DNA of 46,260 nucleotides from Bradyrhizobium manausense. Its GTDB lineage: Bacteria; Pseudomonadota; Alphaproteobacteria; Rhizobiales; Xanthobacteraceae. Below the pieces are notes generated by a model. The model was not told where the DNA came from. It made no database searches and was given only the letters and a program-made list of their open reading frames with translations. Position 1 is the first letter of the stretch. Each line of letters begins with the position of its first letter. The stretch covers positions 1 to 46,260 of the forward strand of contig NZ_JAFCLG010000032.1 in assembly GCF_018129685.1 (NCBI RefSeq), read 5' to 3'. The translations under genes were made by a program, and so were the position numbers. This document shows, piece after piece, positions 16,921 to 24,698 of the stretch.

Positions 16921-17715
16921 ATGAAGGCATTCGTCTCGGCCGCGTTTCAGGCCATCAACAACGCGCTGGAACCTATCGGCCTGCGCCTGATGCGCACCAA
17001 TGCGCCGGTCAGGAATTTTGGCCTGTTCTTCAAACATCTGAAGTCGCTCGGCTTCGATATGAAGACGGTGATCGACGTCGGCATCGCTTTCGGCACATCG
17101 CCGATCTACGACGCGTTTCCGCGCGCCAAATATTTTCTGGTCGAGCCGGTGGCCGAATGCCGTCCGATTCTCGAGCAGCTCAAGCAGCGGCTCAATGCCG
17201 AATACTTTCTGGTTGCCGCCGGCGCCGAGAATGGCGAGATCACCTTCAACGTCCACGACGATATCTCGGGCTCGAGCATTTTCCCGCAAGTTGAGGGCAA
17301 GGCACTCGACGGCGAGGCGCGCAAGACGCCGATGAGACGGCTGGACACGCTGTTGCCCGAGGTGCTGGAGCATCCGGTCTTCCTGAAGATTGATACGCAG
17401 GGGGCCGAGATCGAAGTGTTGAAGGGGCTCGGCACGCGCATCAACGAGATCGATCTCATGATCCTCGAAACCACAATGATGCCGATGCGGCACGGCATTC
17501 CGCAATTCGCGGACATCGTTCGCTTTTGCGATGACGCGGGCTTTGCGGTTTATGACGTGCTGGAGGGGCACATGCGCTCGCTCGACGGCGCGCTGGCCCA
17601 GATTGATCTGGCTTTCGTGCGCAAGGACAGTCCGCTGCGCAGTCAGACGGCCTATTTCACTCCCGACCAACTCGCAGAATATCTCAAGCGTCCAAGCAAG
17701 CTGCGCGGCGCGTAG
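16921..17715 (+). CDS. FkbM-family methyltransferase
   Basis: A 264-residue SAM-dependent methyltransferase of the FkbM type. The SAM-binding strand and loop are VIDVGIAFGTS (about 45-55), followed by the acidic FLVEP (about 75-79), and FLKIDTQGAEIEVLKG (about 156-171) is the hallmark FkbM motif. Family members O-methylate sugars in polysaccharides and antibiotics. It is a single-gene unit on the plus strand, divergent from the SDR at 15797 and convergent with the dioxygenase gene at 17738. The position within a nonulosonate cluster suggests O-methylation of a surface sugar. The acceptor is unknown. Confidence 0.85.
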   Translation: MKAFVSAAFQAINNALEPIGLRLMRTNAPVRNFGLFFKHLKSLGFDMKTVIDVGIAFGTSPIYDAFPRAKYFLVEPVAECRPILEQLKQRLNAEYFLVAAGAENGEITFNVHDDISGSSIFPQVEGKALDGEARKTPMRRLDTLLPEVLEHPVFLKIDTQGAEIEVLKGLGTRINEIDLMILETTMMPMRHGIPQFADIVRFCDDAGFAVYDVLEGHMRSLDGALAQIDLAFVRKDSPLRSQTAYFTPDQLAEYLKRPSKLRGA

Positions 17716-17733
17716 CCCGGCGGCGCGCAGCTT
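17698..17733. terminator. GC-rich inverted repeat between convergent genes
   Basis: AAGCTGCGCG (17698-17707) and CGCGCAGCTT (17724-17733) form a perfect 10-bp inverted repeat with a 16-nt loop that holds the FkbM stop codon. It lies between convergent genes. There is no T-tract, so it would be a transcription barrier rather than a classical rho-independent terminator. Confidence 0.45.
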
Positions 17734-17737
17734 CGGC

Positions 17738-18892
17738 TCAGATCTCCGCGAGCAGGATGAACAAGCAGCGGCGCTCGCCCTTGTTGACCATGCCGCCGCG
17801 ATGCATGCCATTGCCGTCGAACAGCACGCAATTGCCGTAGTTCGAGGTTGCGGCGAAATGGCCCTCGCGCAGGCGTGCCACCTCCGGCGAATTGTCGGGC
17901 AGGTCGCCGCCAAAATCGGCCTTCTTGCGCAGGAACGCCGGCAGCGCCATGAACTTCCTGCGCGCATCGGGCCGGCGGCCGGAGAATCCGGAGAAATCGT
18001 TGGTGCGGCGGATCATGCCCTCGAACCAGCCGATCTTCGCATTCTGGCTGCCGCGGATGTAGCAGAATGGGCCGCCGTCCGGCCCGATGTCATGGACGTA
18101 GATCGCACATTTCAGCATGCCATAGGTGGCGTCGATGTGCAGATAGCTGCCCCAGGGGTCGGCAAGCTGGGTGTCCGGGAATACCCGCTTCCAGAATGCG
18201 AGGTCCTGGTCGTTGATCTGCGCGTTGACGTGCTTCACGCCCGCTGGCCGGCCCAGATAGGCGCTCGCCGCTTCCATGATGCCATAACGCTTGAAAATGG
18301 ATTCGACGGTGGTGAACGCCTGCGGATCAGCCGAACGCGTGCACCAATAGACGTTGTCGTCGAATTTGCGCTTTTCCGGTGGAATGTTGGCGCGGCGCTC
18401 GTCGAGCTTGGCGAAGCCCGGATTGGTCACGCTGCGGATCTGTTCGATCTCGTCGGGCGTGAGGTTCAGGCAGACGATGCCATCGGACTTGATCTTGTCG
18501 AGCAGCGCCGGGTTCGCCGGCTTCGCAGGACGACGCGCTCCGGTCAGCCACCCGATCGCGCGGCTCGCACGGATGCTTGCGAACATCGAGACGTAGCGCA
18601 GCGCCGTCCGCGCATTGAGGCCGCTGAAACCGGCCTCCTTGGTGAGCAGCGGCATGTTGTCGTAATCGACGATGCGGCGAATGGTGACGAAGGCGAAAGT
18701 GCGCGCAAAAACGTTCAGCGCATAGAGCCGCTCACGCAAGGTGGGCTTCGGGAACATGCCACCGTAAGCCGGGTGCGCATCGTAGTCGATCGCAGGAATC
18801 GTGTTGCCGCGATAGGGCGGAATCGGAAGTTCGCCAATCTCGACGGCGCGCGTGACTGGCGTCACGTCGGAAAGTGATTCGATCGTCGTCAT
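17738..18892 (-). CDS. Phytanoyl-CoA-dioxygenase-like Fe(II)/2-oxoglutarate oxygenase
   Basis: A 384-residue protein. The C-terminal two thirds carry the metal-binding facial triad of Fe(II)/2OG oxygenases: HID (H252, D254) and H364 in GMHRGG. A basic residue about ten positions later (R374 or R375) would hold 2-oxoglutarate. The N-terminal ~120 residues are not recognised. The start at 18892 is preceded by CGGGAGA 7 nt upstream, a good ribosome-binding site. Relatives hydroxylate lipids, antibiotics and some sugars; Kdo 3-hydroxylase is a known Fe/2OG enzyme acting on a surface sugar. In this context hydroxylation or oxidation of a glycan component is plausible but unproven. It may be co-transcribed with the LegG/LegF genes lying upstream on the same strand. 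Confidence 0.75.
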   Translation of the reverse strand: MTTIESLSDVTPVTRAVEIGELPIPPYRGNTIPAIDYDAHPAYGGMFPKPTLRERLYALNVFARTFAFVTIRRIVDYDNMPLLTKEAGFSGLNARTALRYVSMFASIRASRAIGWLTGARRPAKPANPALLDKIKSDGIVCLNLTPDEIEQIRSVTNPGFAKLDERRANIPPEKRKFDDNVYWCTRSADPQAFTTVESIFKRYGIMEAASAYLGRPAGVKHVNAQINDQDLAFWKRVFPDTQLADPWGSYLHIDATYGMLKCAIYVHDIGPDGGPFCYIRGSQNAKIGWFEGMIRRTNDFSGFSGRRPDARRKFMALPAFLRKKADFGGDLPDNSPEVARLREGHFAATSNYGNCVLFDGNGMHRGGMVNKGERRCLFILLAEI

Positions 18893-18980
18893 GTCGCGTT
18901 CTCCCGGAACGAGCGCCGTTCGTCTCAAGCGTGCCGATCTATACAGCCTGGGGCGCTGCACAGGCAACAATGGAAGGGAC

Positions 18981-20174
18981 TCATACGGCCGATCCAGAAG
19001 GTTGCCGTGGGGGTGCTAAATCATGGAAATGCTTGGGGAAAGCGCGCCGAAGCTCGATCTTTCGAAGGGTTCCGGCAATGGCCTCCGAGGCCCCGCCGCG
19101 GCCGTAGGGCGGATCAACGCCCGGATCGGGCTGGAACCGGCCGTCGAGGACACGTTGGAGGCTTGAAAGAACGGCAGCCGGATCGGCCGGGCAGTCGATG
19201 ACCGAGGCGGCGCGCAGCCGGCCCTTCTGGCGATCGCCGATATTGATTGAGGGCACACCGACGGCCGGCGCCTCCAGAATACCGCTGGAGGAATTGCCAA
19301 CCACGGCATCGGCGAGCCGCAGCGCGGCCCAGTAGCGTTCACTGCCGAGCGAGGCAAAAAGGTGAGCGCGTCCGGGTCGCGCCGCGACAAAAGCCGAGAT
19401 CGCGTCATCGATTGCGCGATATCCAGGATCGGCGTTGACGCCGGTGAAGATGATGCTGCGGTCCTCGATCTCGGCGAGCGCGCCGAGCGTCGCGGCAAGA
19501 TTGGCTGCGTCGGCCTCGGGCTGCGCGGTGGTCGGGTGCAGCGTCACTAGCAGGAAGCGCTCCGGTCCGCTGATGCCGAGGCTTGCGAACAGATCGGCGC
19601 GGCTGAGCCTGGGTGCAACGGCTGCGAAATCAAGTCCGGGCGCGCCGACGTTGAAGACGAGATCGGGCGGCTCACCCATCTGGATCACGCGCTGGCGATA
19701 GGGCTCGGCAGCGACGAAATGCAAGCAGGCCATCTTCGTGATGGCGTGCCGGATCGCATCGTCGAATGCACCCGCGGTGATCTCACCGCCATGAATATGG
19801 GCGATCGGGATGTTGAGCAAAGTTGCCGCAACCGCGGCGGCCAACACTTCGTAACGATCACCCAGCACGACGAGGATGTCGGGGGCGAGCTTCGGCAGCA
19901 CCTCGGCAAATCCGGTAACGCCGATGCCGGTGCCGCGCGCCACGGTCTCGGCGCGGTCGTCGGCGAGCGCGAGATCGACTTTCGCGGCGATCTGAAAACC
20001 GTCAGCCTCGATGACCCGCCAGGTTTCGCCGAAGCGCGGCACCAGATGCATCCCGCAGGCGATGACGCTCAGCGCGACGTCGCCGGCCGCCTTTAGCCGC
20101 GTCAGGATGCCCCGCAGCAATCCGTAATCGGCGCGCGAGCCCGTGACGACAGCGATACGGCGGCGTGCGCTCAT
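18981..20174 (-). CDS. legG: NeuC/LegG-like hydrolysing 2-epimerase
   Basis: A 397-residue UDP-GlcNAc 2-epimerase of the hydrolysing (NeuC) type. It starts MSARRRIAVVTGSRADYG, which contains the NeuC-specific TGSRADYG motif. HIHGGE (about 113-118) and GNSSSGI (about 296-302) are the other family landmarks. In legionaminic acid synthesis LegG removes the nucleotide from the 2,4-diacetamido-2,4,6-trideoxy sugar with inversion at C2, giving the free hexose that LegI condenses with phosphoenolpyruvate. The ATG at 20174 overlaps the stop of the CMP-sugar synthetase gene (ATGA), so the two are coupled. A NeuC enzyme, rather than PseG, argues for the legionaminic and not the pseudaminic branch. Confidence 0.88.
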   Translation of the reverse strand: MSARRRIAVVTGSRADYGLLRGILTRLKAAGDVALSVIACGMHLVPRFGETWRVIEADGFQIAAKVDLALADDRAETVARGTGIGVTGFAEVLPKLAPDILVVLGDRYEVLAAAVAATLLNIPIAHIHGGEITAGAFDDAIRHAITKMACLHFVAAEPYRQRVIQMGEPPDLVFNVGAPGLDFAAVAPRLSRADLFASLGISGPERFLLVTLHPTTAQPEADAANLAATLGALAEIEDRSIIFTGVNADPGYRAIDDAISAFVAARPGRAHLFASLGSERYWAALRLADAVVGNSSSGILEAPAVGVPSINIGDRQKGRLRAASVIDCPADPAAVLSSLQRVLDGRFQPDPGVDPPYGRGGASEAIAGTLRKIELRRAFPKHFHDLAPPRQPSGSAV

Positions 20175-20917
20175 GTTCGCTGCCGCCAAGGCGAAGCATC
20201 GAGCATCCCGTGCTCGATGACGTAGGAGGCATAGGCGAGGTCGGCCGCACTCTCGATCTCGATGGAATGCATGCGATCCATCATGATGCCGTAACTCGCT
20301 GACGGATCGGCGTAGATCTTGCGATGCTTGCGCATCGCGTCCCAGCCGACCAGGTAGAGCGCGCCGTTCATGGTGACTTCGACCACCTGATCCTGCCGTC
20401 GCTGCGCCGTCGTGGTCAGCATTTTCTCGACGATGCCTCCGATGGAGCCGTCCTTGCCGAGCGTCCCGACGAAGATCGACGAGACCTCGGTCTCGCGCAT
20501 GCCGACCACGAGGCTCGCCTTGCGCGCGGCGAAAAGTTCGACGGCCTCGTCAAAATGCGCTGGCGTGGCGAAGGGCGAGGAGGGTTCCAGCAGCATGATC
20601 GCGTCGTAGCGCCGCTTCTCGTGCGTCTCGATCCAGTCCATCGCGTGCAGCACCACGTCGTTGGAGGAGGCGGTATCGGTCGCAAGCTCGGCCGGGCGCT
20701 CGAACAGCACCTCGGCGCCATGCCGCCCGGCCTCGATCCTGATCTCGGCGCTGTCGCTGGAGACGATCAGGCGCGAGCAGTACCGGGACTGCCGCGCGGA
20801 GATTGCCTTGTAACCGGTCAGGCTGAGGCCTCCAATCTCACGCAGATTCTTGCCGGGCAGACCCTTCGATCCACCGCGGCCGACCAGCAGGAACAATATC
20901 TCAGGCGTTTGCGTCAT
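20171..20917 (-). CDS. legF: CMP-nonulosonate cytidylyltransferase (NeuA/LegF/PtmB-like)
   Basis: A 248-residue member of the CMP-acylneuraminate synthetase family. The nucleotide-binding P-loop-like motif GRGGSKGLPGKN is at residues 13-24. VSSDSAEI and the LLEPSSPFATPAHFDEA segment are also family features. It activates the nonulosonic acid with CTP, releasing pyrophosphate, to make the CMP donor for a transferase. The start at 20917 is chosen because the family motif begins near residue 13; the upstream extension has no family character. It overlaps the LegG gene by 4 nt and is divergent from the LegI gene. Confidence 0.88.
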   Translation of the reverse strand: MTQTPEILFLLVGRGGSKGLPGKNLREIGGLSLTGYKAISARQSRYCSRLIVSSDSAEIRIEAGRHGAEVLFERPAELATDTASSNDVVLHAMDWIETHEKRRYDAIMLLEPSSPFATPAHFDEAVELFAARKASLVVGMRETEVSSIFVGTLGKDGSIGGIVEKMLTTTAQRRQDQVVEVTMNGALYLVGWDAMRKHRKIYADPSASYGIMMDRMHSIEIESAADLAYASYVIEHGMLDASPWRQRT

Positions 20918-21099
20918 TGGCTCTCGATGATCCGGCTTCGGGGTCCTTGCGAATCGGCATGATTCGTCGTCCAGCGGGACACCTGCGGGGCCCTGGGACA
21001 TGCCGCAAGCCGCCCGACTGCGTTGCTTTTACCAGCGTGCTCGACTAAGACAAACGCTTGATTGGCGGGCGATTTCGCTGCGCCGCGCCACGAAACCCC
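20918..21099. promoter_or_regulatory. Divergent intergenic region between legF and legI
   Basis: These 182 nt separate divergently transcribed nonulosonate genes and must contain promoters for both directions. The region is GC-rich except for a short patch around 21030-21060. I did not find a convincing pair of -35/-10 hexamers or an operator-like palindrome. Confidence 0.35.
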
Positions 21100-22182
21100 A
21101 TGCACCGCCGAACCCTGATCATTGCTGAAGCTGGCGTCAACCACAACGGCGACCGCGCGCGCGCGATTGCTCTGGTGGAGGCCGCGGCGCGGGCGGGGGC
21201 TGACATCGTCAAGTTTCAGTCGTTTCGCGCCGACAAGCTCGCGACCGCAGAGGCTGCGAAGGCGGGCTATCAGCAGGCGACCACCGGCAAGGCGCAGTCG
21301 CAGCTCGATATGCTGCGCGCGCTCGAGCTCAGCACCGACGACGAGGTCCAGATCGCGGCGGCCTGCGCGGCCGCCGGGATCACCTACATGTCGACGCCGT
21401 TCGACGCAGACAGCGCCACGCATCTGGTCCGCCACGTCGGGGTTTCAACGTTGAAGGTCGGTTCAGGCGACCTGACCAATGCGCCGTTGCTGCAGCATCT
21501 GGCGCGCTTCCGCCTGCCGATCATTCTGTCCACCGGCATGGGGACCCTCGCCGAAGTGGAGCAGGCGCTCGGCGTCGTTGCCTTCGGCTATCTGCGCGAT
21601 GCGTCGGCGCGGCCGACGCCTTCGGAGTTCGCAAATCTCCTGCTGGATCGTGCGACCTGGACGGAGTTGCGCGCAAAGGTCACGCTGCTGCATTGTACGA
21701 CCGAATATCCGGCTGATCCGCAATCGATCAATCTGCGCGCGATGGCGACGCTGCACGATGCGTTTGGCCTGCCCGTCGGCTTCTCCGACCACAGCCGCGG
21801 TATCCACATCGCGTCGGCTGCGGTGGCGCTCGGTGCAACCGTGATCGAAAAACATCTGACGCTCGATCGCAATTTGCCGGGGCCCGACCACCGGGCCTCG
21901 ATCGAGCCGGACGAGATGGCGGCAATGATCGCCGCGATCCGCGACGTCGAGGCGGCGCTGGGCGATGGTCGCAAGGTGCCGGCGCCGGAGGAGATTCCAA
22001 ACCGCGTGGTGGCGCGCCGCAGTCTCGTCGTGCTCCAGCCGGTGCGCGCCGGAGAACGCTTCACGGAAGGCAATCTTGGCGTCAAGCGCCCGGGCAGCGG
22101 CATTCCGCCGATCGAATATTGGAGCTATCTCGGCAAGACAGCCCAGCGCGACTACGCGGCCAATGAGGCGCTGGAGCCATGA
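21100..22182 (+). CDS. legI: NeuB/LegI-like nonulosonic acid synthase
   Basis: A 360-residue synthase that condenses a 6-deoxy-diacetamido hexose with phosphoenolpyruvate. The TIM-barrel part (about 1-280) has the family motifs IIAEAGVNHNGD (7-18), VKFQSF, KVGSGDL, STGMGT, HCTTEYP, GFSDHS and EKHLTLD in order. The last 60 residues form the SAF (antifreeze-like) domain that caps the active site, with the conserved VARRSL. The start is ATG at 21100; an upstream TTG in frame would add 14 residues without homology. Its ATGA overlap with the NeuD-like gene couples their translation. Legionaminic rather than sialic substrate specificity is inferred from the LegB/LegC homologues nearby. Confidence 0.9.
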   Translation: MHRRTLIIAEAGVNHNGDRARAIALVEAAARAGADIVKFQSFRADKLATAEAAKAGYQQATTGKAQSQLDMLRALELSTDDEVQIAAACAAAGITYMSTPFDADSATHLVRHVGVSTLKVGSGDLTNAPLLQHLARFRLPIILSTGMGTLAEVEQALGVVAFGYLRDASARPTPSEFANLLLDRATWTELRAKVTLLHCTTEYPADPQSINLRAMATLHDAFGLPVGFSDHSRGIHIASAAVALGATVIEKHLTLDRNLPGPDHRASIEPDEMAAMIAAIRDVEAALGDGRKVPAPEEIPNRVVARRSLVVLQPVRAGERFTEGNLGVKRPGSGIPPIEYWSYLGKTAQRDYAANEALEP

Positions 22183-22799
22183 GTCTGATCGTGCTTTGCG
22201 CCGGCGGTCACGCCCGCGTCGTCATCGAGGCGTTGCTGAGCCGCGGCATACGTCCGATAGCCGTGGCCGACGCCGCGCGCATCGGCGAGGTTATCGGCGG
22301 CGTCCGGATCACGGTCTCGGACGACGACGTCCTGAAAATGTCCGCTGATGAGATCGAGCTCGCCAATGGTCTCGGCAACCGCGCCTCGCGCCGCAATTCC
22401 GGATTGTCCGGCCGGCGCGCTTTGTTCGAGCGGTTCGCCGTGCCGGGTTACAGATTTCCGGTGATTGCGCATGCTTCCGCCGTCATCGCGTCCGACGCAC
22501 AGCTTGGCGACGGCGCGCAAGTGATGGCCGGTGCCGTGATCCAGCCCGCGGCGGGCATCGGGCGGAACGCCCTGATCAATACGCGCGCAGTGGTCGAGCA
22601 CGATTGCATCGTCGGCGATCACACGCATGTTGCTCCGGGGGCGGTGCTGTGCGGGGGCGTGTCGGTTGGCGAGAGCGTTCATATCGGCGCCGGCGCGGTG
22701 GTGCTGGGCGGCGTCAAGGTGGGTGCCGGAGCCGTCGTTGCCGCGGGCGCGGTGGTTACAAGGGATATCGCGGCCGGCGGATTCGCCGGCAACGAATAG
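22179..22799 (+). CDS. NeuD/PglD-type hexapeptide N-acetyltransferase
   Basis: A 206-residue acyltransferase. The N-terminal third is a small Rossmann-like substrate-binding domain beginning MSLIVLCAGGHARVV, as in PglD and NeuD. The rest is a left-handed beta-helix with hexapeptide repeats, including NTRAVVEHDCIVGDHTHVAPGA, in which the EHDC-IGD histidine is the expected catalytic base. The likely job is acetylation of the 4-amino group formed by the LegC-like enzyme, the LegH step. It could instead be an O-acetyltransferase for the finished nonulosonate. It is coupled to LegI through ATGA and lies 12 nt before the PtmE-like gene. Confidence 0.82.
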   Translation: MSLIVLCAGGHARVVIEALLSRGIRPIAVADAARIGEVIGGVRITVSDDDVLKMSADEIELANGLGNRASRRNSGLSGRRALFERFAVPGYRFPVIAHASAVIASDAQLGDGAQVMAGAVIQPAAGIGRNALINTRAVVEHDCIVGDHTHVAPGAVLCGGVSVGESVHIGAGAVVLGGVKVGAGAVVAAGAVVTRDIAAGGFAGNE

Positions 22800-22811
22800 G
22801 ATGAGCTTGTC

Positions 22812-23852
22812 ATGAAGGGTGCATTCGTCGTCGGTGAAGATACGCCGTTGATCGAGACGCTGCGGCGGATCGATCAGGGCACGCTGCAACTCGCCATCGT
22901 CGAGCGCGACGGCAGGATCGTCGGCACCGTCACGGACGGCGACGTGCGACGCGCGCTGCTTGGCGGCGTGGGCCTGGACGCCGCGGTCAGCCTCGTGATG
23001 AACCGTTCGCCGGTCACGGCCCCCGTCGGCATCTCGAATCCCGCTGCACTCCACGTCATGCGCAAGCATTCCATCCACCAGCTTCCGCTGGTCGATCCGG
23101 AGGGACGGGTGGTCGAGGTCAAGCTGATCGACGACCTTGCGCTCGCGCAGCAATCCGATCATTGGGTCGTGCTGATGGCCGGCGGCCTCGGTTCGCGGCT
23201 GAAACCACTCACGGACGACATTCCCAAACCGCTGATCCGCGTCGGCGACAAGCCGATCCTGGAGACCGTGCTCGGCGGTTTCGTGAAGGCCGGCTTCGGC
23301 AAGTTCTTCATCTCGGTCAACTACAAGGCCGATATGATCCGGGACTATTTCGGCGACGGTTCGGCCTGGGGCGTGGAGATCGACTATCTCCAGGAAAGCG
23401 AGCGGCTCGGCACTGCGGGAGCCCTGTCGCTGCTGCCGGAGCGGCCGACGCAGCCATTCTTCGTGATGAATGGCGATCTGCTGACGACGGTGAATTTCGA
23501 GCAGATGCTGAAATACCATCGCGAGCACCAGGCGTTCTCCACGGTCTGTGTGCGCGAGCATTCGGTGACCGTGCCGTTCGGCGTGATCGATTTCGACGAC
23601 CATCGGCTGCTTGGCATCCGGGAAAAGCCGACGCAGAAATTCTTCGTCAATGCCGGCGTCTATCTGCTCGATCCCGGTGTGCTGGATCATCTCGATGCCA
23701 ACGAGGCCGTCGACATGCCGACGCTGATCGAGCGGACCATCGCCAAGGACAAGCTTTCGGTCGTGTTTCCGCTGCGCGAGTACTGGATCGATGTCGGCCG
23801 CCTCGACGATCTGCAGCGTGCGTCCGACGAATTCCAGAGGATATTTGGATGA
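22812..23852 (+). CDS. ptmE: PtmE-like sugar-1-phosphate nucleotidyltransferase with CBS pair
   Basis: A 346-residue two-domain enzyme. Residues 1-115 form a pair of CBS modules (TDGDVRRALL at 41-50 and HSIHQLPLVD at 86-95). Residues 118-346 form a nucleotidyltransferase domain with AGGLGSRLKPLT (123-134), IPKPLI (137-142) and FVMNGDLL (the metal-binding Asp). This CBS-plus-nucleotidyltransferase fusion is the architecture of Campylobacter PtmE, which makes the GDP-linked glucosamine used in the legionaminic pathway there. The CBS pair suggests allosteric control by a nucleotide. AGGATGAG lies upstream of the start. The stop overlaps the next start (ATGA). GDP specificity is inferred from the family. 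Confidence 0.85.
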   Translation: MKGAFVVGEDTPLIETLRRIDQGTLQLAIVERDGRIVGTVTDGDVRRALLGGVGLDAAVSLVMNRSPVTAPVGISNPAALHVMRKHSIHQLPLVDPEGRVVEVKLIDDLALAQQSDHWVVLMAGGLGSRLKPLTDDIPKPLIRVGDKPILETVLGGFVKAGFGKFFISVNYKADMIRDYFGDGSAWGVEIDYLQESERLGTAGALSLLPERPTQPFFVMNGDLLTTVNFEQMLKYHREHQAFSTVCVREHSVTVPFGVIDFDDHRLLGIREKPTQKFFVNAGVYLLDPGVLDHLDANEAVDMPTLIERTIAKDKLSVVFPLREYWIDVGRLDDLQRASDEFQRIFG

Positions 23853-24661
23853 GCACCGAACGCTCGCTCCGCGAGATGATGTCGCTCAACGGCCGTGTCG
23901 CCGTTGTCACCGGCGGCGCCGGTCACATCGGTCGCGCGATCGCGGCGGGTCTTGCCGAACTCGGCGCCGCCATCGCGCTGGTCGATATCGCGGCGTCCGC
24001 GGGCATCGAGGCCGCGGCGAAGCTCGGCGCCGATCACGCCGTCAAGGCTGCGATGTTCGATTGTGATTTCGAGCACGGGGACGCCGTCAAGGATCTACCG
24101 CGCCGGGTGCGCGAGGCCTTAGGGGGCATCGACATCATCGTCAATTGCGCCGCCTTCGTCGGCACCAGCGGGCTCGAGGGCTGGGCGGTCCCGTTCGAAC
24201 AGCAATCGGATGCGACCTGGCGCCGGGCGATCGAGGTCAACCTCACCGCGCCCTTCGTGCTGATCCAGGCCGCGGCGGAGGACCTCGCCAAATCGGGCCA
24301 TGGCAGTGTGATCAATATTTCCTCGATCTACGGCCTCGCCGGGCCCGACTGGCGGCTCTACGAAGGAACGGCGCTCGGGAACCCGGCCGCCTATGCCGCG
24401 AGCAAGGGGGGGCTGATCCAGATGACGCGCTGGCTGGCGACCACGATGGCGCCAAAAGTGCGAGTCAATGCGGTGGCCCCCGGGGGGGTCTTCAGGGCCA
24501 CGCCGGAGCCGTTTTTAAGCCGCTATGTGGCCCGGACGCCGCTTGCCCGCATGGCACGCGAGGACGATATGAAGGGCGCTGTGGCCTACCTCGCGAGCGA
24601 CCTGGCCGCCTATGTCACGGGCCAGTGCATTGCGGTCGACGGGGGGTGGACGGCGTGGTAA
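23849..24661 (+). CDS. ptmA: PtmA-like short-chain dehydrogenase/reductase
   Basis: A 270-residue classical SDR. Cofactor-binding TGGAGHIG (21-28), NCAA (99-102), catalytic S158/S159 in NISS, and Y182/K186 in YAASK are all present. The C-terminus ends in the family motif YVTGQCIAVDGGWTAW. Homologues named PtmA stand beside PtmE and nonulosonate genes in Campylobacter-type clusters. Their exact reaction in the pathway is less settled than that of LegB/C/G/I. It starts inside the PtmE stop, so the two proteins are made together. The AAK linker after residue 50 and a 12-residue insertion near 165-178 are unusual for plain SDRs but fit this subgroup. Confidence 0.8.
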   Translation: MSTERSLREMMSLNGRVAVVTGGAGHIGRAIAAGLAELGAAIALVDIAASAGIEAAAKLGADHAVKAAMFDCDFEHGDAVKDLPRRVREALGGIDIIVNCAAFVGTSGLEGWAVPFEQQSDATWRRAIEVNLTAPFVLIQAAAEDLAKSGHGSVINISSIYGLAGPDWRLYEGTALGNPAAYAASKGGLIQMTRWLATTMAPKVRVNAVAPGGVFRATPEPFLSRYVARTPLARMAREDDMKGAVAYLASDLAAYVTGQCIAVDGGWTAW

Positions 24662-24698
24662 GCCAGCAGCAAATCATGCAGTTGCGGGAATCTCCGAA

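Noticed and set aside
9165..22182. Pseudaminic acid rather than legionaminic-type pathway
   Set aside because: The 2-epimerase is of the hydrolysing NeuC/LegG type with TGSRADYG and no PseG-like hydrolase was found; LegB is not of the inverting PseB type. The exact nonulosonate remains unproven.
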